A DNA stretch of 6,324 nucleotides from JAVRLS01 sp031961205 (lineage in GTDB: Archaea > Thermoplasmatota > Thermoplasmata > Thermoplasmatales > Thermoplasmataceae), in assembly GCA_031961205.1 (NCBI GenBank), contig JAVRLS010000058.1, forward strand, positions 1 through 6,324, written 5' to 3'. The translations under genes and the position numbers were made by a program. This document shows positions 4,919-6,324 of this stretch, piece by piece (positions within the stretch are counted from its first letter, which is position 1; each line of letters begins with the position of its first letter). Under the pieces are notes generated by a model. That model was not told the origin of the DNA and ran no database searches. It saw only the letters and a program-made list of their open reading frames with translations.

Positions 4919-6267
4919 TAAAGGATATTTTGCCATCTGATATGTTCGAGAAACTTCAGAGAGCAAAAGAATATATTTTAAAAAATAGTTATATAAAACT
5001 TGTTGTGCATTTTGATGGTGACGGAACAAGTTCCGCAATAATCCTTTCAAATGCACTCAAGCGCCTTGGAAAAGAGTTCCACCTGACATATATAAAGGAT
5101 CTGAGCGAAAACGGCTTCAAAGAGACGATAAGCGATAATATATTTACCGTTTTTGCTGACGCGGGGTCGGACCAGATCAAGTATGCAGCGGAAAGATCTG
5201 ATATTATAGTGCTTGATCACCATTTCTATGAAAAAACGGAAATTGCCGGCCTGAACATAAATGCAAGAGATTTCGGGTTTAACGGTACAACAGAAGCCTG
5301 CGGGGCAACTATGTCCTATGCAATGGCTCTTGTTATTGATGAGAATAACAGGGACCTGTTTCCCTTCTTTATTGCTGGCGTCATATCTGACAAGCAGGAT
5401 CTTGGCGGAATATCAGGTCTTAACAGGATTCTGGTTGACAATTACGGCCCGGCCTTCAGATCCATTCATACACTTAATCTTGAAGGAAAAACACTTTCTG
5501 ATGCACTTACATATTCTACCGATCCTTTTTTTAAAAACCTGACCGGCTTTCCAGAAAAGGCCGAAGAATTTCTTAAAGAAATTGGCCTGGATCCGGAAGA
5601 AAAAGTTATGGATCTGAACGAAGATGAGAAAAGGCTTCTGTCAAATTCCCTTTCCATCAGGTTGCTCGAGCAGAATGTAGGGCTGGAAGCGTTAAGATAT
5701 ATTGAGAGTGATCTTTTTATTTTTGAATCTATAGGCTTTACATCAAAAGAGCTGGCTTCAATAATTGATGGGAATGGAAAGATGGGAAATAATTCGATCC
5801 CGGTATTATATTTTCTTGGCCATACTGAATACGGGGATGAGATGATTAACAACTGGAAAATGTTCAAAACAAAGCTCATCGATTACACTTACCGATCTTT
5901 AAAGGATATTTTTGAGACTGAGTATGTGAGCTATTTTTATGCTCCAGAATCGGAGATGTCCGGTGCAATTTCAGGGATACTTATGCTCTATCTTACAAAC
6001 CAGAAAAAAACTGTTATAGGCTTTAATGCCGGGAAGGATGATACCAAGGTATCCGGTCGCGGAACACGAAAGCTTGTCCAGAGAGGGCTAAATCTGTCGG
6101 TAGTTATGAGGGAGGCCAGTGCCAAGGTAGGTGGAAGCGGCGGCGGCCATGACATCGCGGCGGGAGCCGTCATACCAAAGGGAAGGGAAATGCAATTTTT
6201 GGAAGCTGCAAATGAAATAATAGCTGCACAGATATCCACGGGGAAAAATCTTGATGCCAGAATTTAA
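4915..6267 (+). CDS. recJ: Archaeal RecJ-like single-strand exonuclease (DHH/DHHA1 family, GAN/Cdc45-related)
   Basis: A 450-residue DHH phosphoesterase of the archaeal RecJ type, relatives of which (GAN in Thermococcus) bind GINS in the replisome and degrade single-stranded nucleic acid; eukaryotic Cdc45 is a related, inactive form. All metal-binding motifs look intact: HFDGDGTSSA (32-41, D34 and D36), ADAGSD (81-86, D82), the DHH signature VLDHH (99-103) and GVISDKQD (155-162, D159). The DHHA1 nucleic-acid-binding domain ends the protein, with SGRGT (380-384) and the glycine-rich GGSGGGHDIAAGA (406-418). This predicts an active, Mn/Mg-dependent nuclease rather than a Cdc45-like scaffold; 3'-5' or 5'-3' polarity cannot be read from sequence. 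Start: the ATG at 4915 shares an ATGA with the S15 stop and is preferred over the in-frame GTG at 4891, which would add eight residues and overlap S15 by 28 bases. It is the second gene of an rps15-recJ operon; I recall this pairing as common in euryarchaea. Confidence 0.9.
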   Translation: MIKDILPSDMFEKLQRAKEYILKNSYIKLVVHFDGDGTSSAIILSNALKRLGKEFHLTYIKDLSENGFKETISDNIFTVFADAGSDQIKYAAERSDIIVLDHHFYEKTEIAGLNINARDFGFNGTTEACGATMSYAMALVIDENNRDLFPFFIAGVISDKQDLGGISGLNRILVDNYGPAFRSIHTLNLEGKTLSDALTYSTDPFFKNLTGFPEKAEEFLKEIGLDPEEKVMDLNEDEKRLLSNSLSIRLLEQNVGLEALRYIESDLFIFESIGFTSKELASIIDGNGKMGNNSIPVLYFLGHTEYGDEMINNWKMFKTKLIDYTYRSLKDIFETEYVSYFYAPESEMSGAISGILMLYLTNQKKTVIGFNAGKDDTKVSGRGTRKLVQRGLNLSVVMREASAKVGGSGGGHDIAAGAVIPKGREMQFLEAANEIIAAQISTGKNLDARI

Positions 6268-6324
6268 GGCATAATAATTGACGTTATCATGTTTTAACTA
6301 TTAATGAGAATAAATAAAAATATG
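6268..6324 (+). promoter_or_regulatory. Intergenic DNA with probable promoter and possible start of the next gene
   Basis: AT-rich DNA after the recJ stop. Two ATG codons in one frame, at 6304 and at the very last bases 6322-6324, could start a following gene; the visible peptide would be MRINKNM. TTTTAACTA (6292-6300) is centred about 26 bases before the second ATG, which fits a leaderless start there, while ATAATAATT (6271-6279) would serve the first. Alternatively the AATAAATAAAAATA run (about 6309-6322) is itself the TATA box of a gene starting beyond the window. Confidence 0.3.

Noticed and set aside
5466..6239. Open frames on the - strand (5466-5879 and 5988-6239), antisense to the RecJ-like gene
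   Set aside because: They are shadows of a clearly coding + strand; their serine-, phenylalanine- and proline-rich translations are typical of antisense reading of such codons.
1..6324. Mobile elements, CRISPR arrays or a defence gene cluster
   Set aside because: No transposase or integrase motif, terminal inverted repeats, regularly spaced repeats or known defence domains were seen; all large genes belong to ordinary housekeeping or metabolic families.

Overview
The window looks like ordinary chromosomal DNA from a euryarchaeon, most likely of the Thermoplasmatales (Thermoplasma, Ferroplasma, Cuniculiplasma and relatives). The signs are an archaeal-type ribosomal protein S15 with the N-terminal S13e-like extension, directly followed by an archaeal RecJ/GAN-type DHH nuclease. 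A UPF0284/TIGR00303 CobT-like protein also fits, as do frequent AGG/AGA arginine and ATA isoleucine codons, and AT-rich TATA-like boxes centred about 25 bases before start codons, as in leaderless archaeal transcripts. The genus cannot be fixed from this window alone.

Layout, all genes on the + strand. (1) Positions 1-400 hold the C-terminal 132 residues of glycerol kinase (glpK), cut by the left edge. (2) Positions 538-1539 encode a complete 333-residue archaeal CobT-like phosphoribosyltransferase. (3) Positions 1579-3159 encode a 526-residue tetratricopeptide-repeat (TPR) protein with no enzyme domain, followed by a T-rich probable terminator. (4) Positions 3160-3422 are non-coding or nearly so, ending in a clear promoter. 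(5) Positions 3423-4211 encode a 262-residue COG3375-type GNAT acetyltransferase with a GTG start. (6) Positions 4212-4480 are a second intergenic stretch with two TATA-like elements, a short palindrome and the S15 ribosome binding site. (7) Positions 4481-4918 encode ribosomal protein S15, whose stop codon overlaps (ATGA) the start of (8) the RecJ-like nuclease at 4915-6267. The last 57 bases hold candidate start codons of a next gene.

How the genes relate: S15 and the RecJ-like nuclease form a translationally coupled pair, a link between ribosome and replication/repair genes that I recall as common in euryarchaea. The other genes appear to be separate transcription units: glycerol entry to glycerol 3-phosphate, cobamide lower-ligand activation, a protein-protein scaffold, and an acetyltransferase of unknown substrate. 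I found no mobile element, CRISPR array, rRNA or tRNA, and no convincing new multi-gene system. The most notable items are regulatory: the palindrome and repeated TATA-plus-ACGTG arrangement upstream of S15, the 15-base AT palindrome and flanking 11-base direct repeat around the acetyltransferase gene, and a small uncharacterised open frame at 3201-3320.
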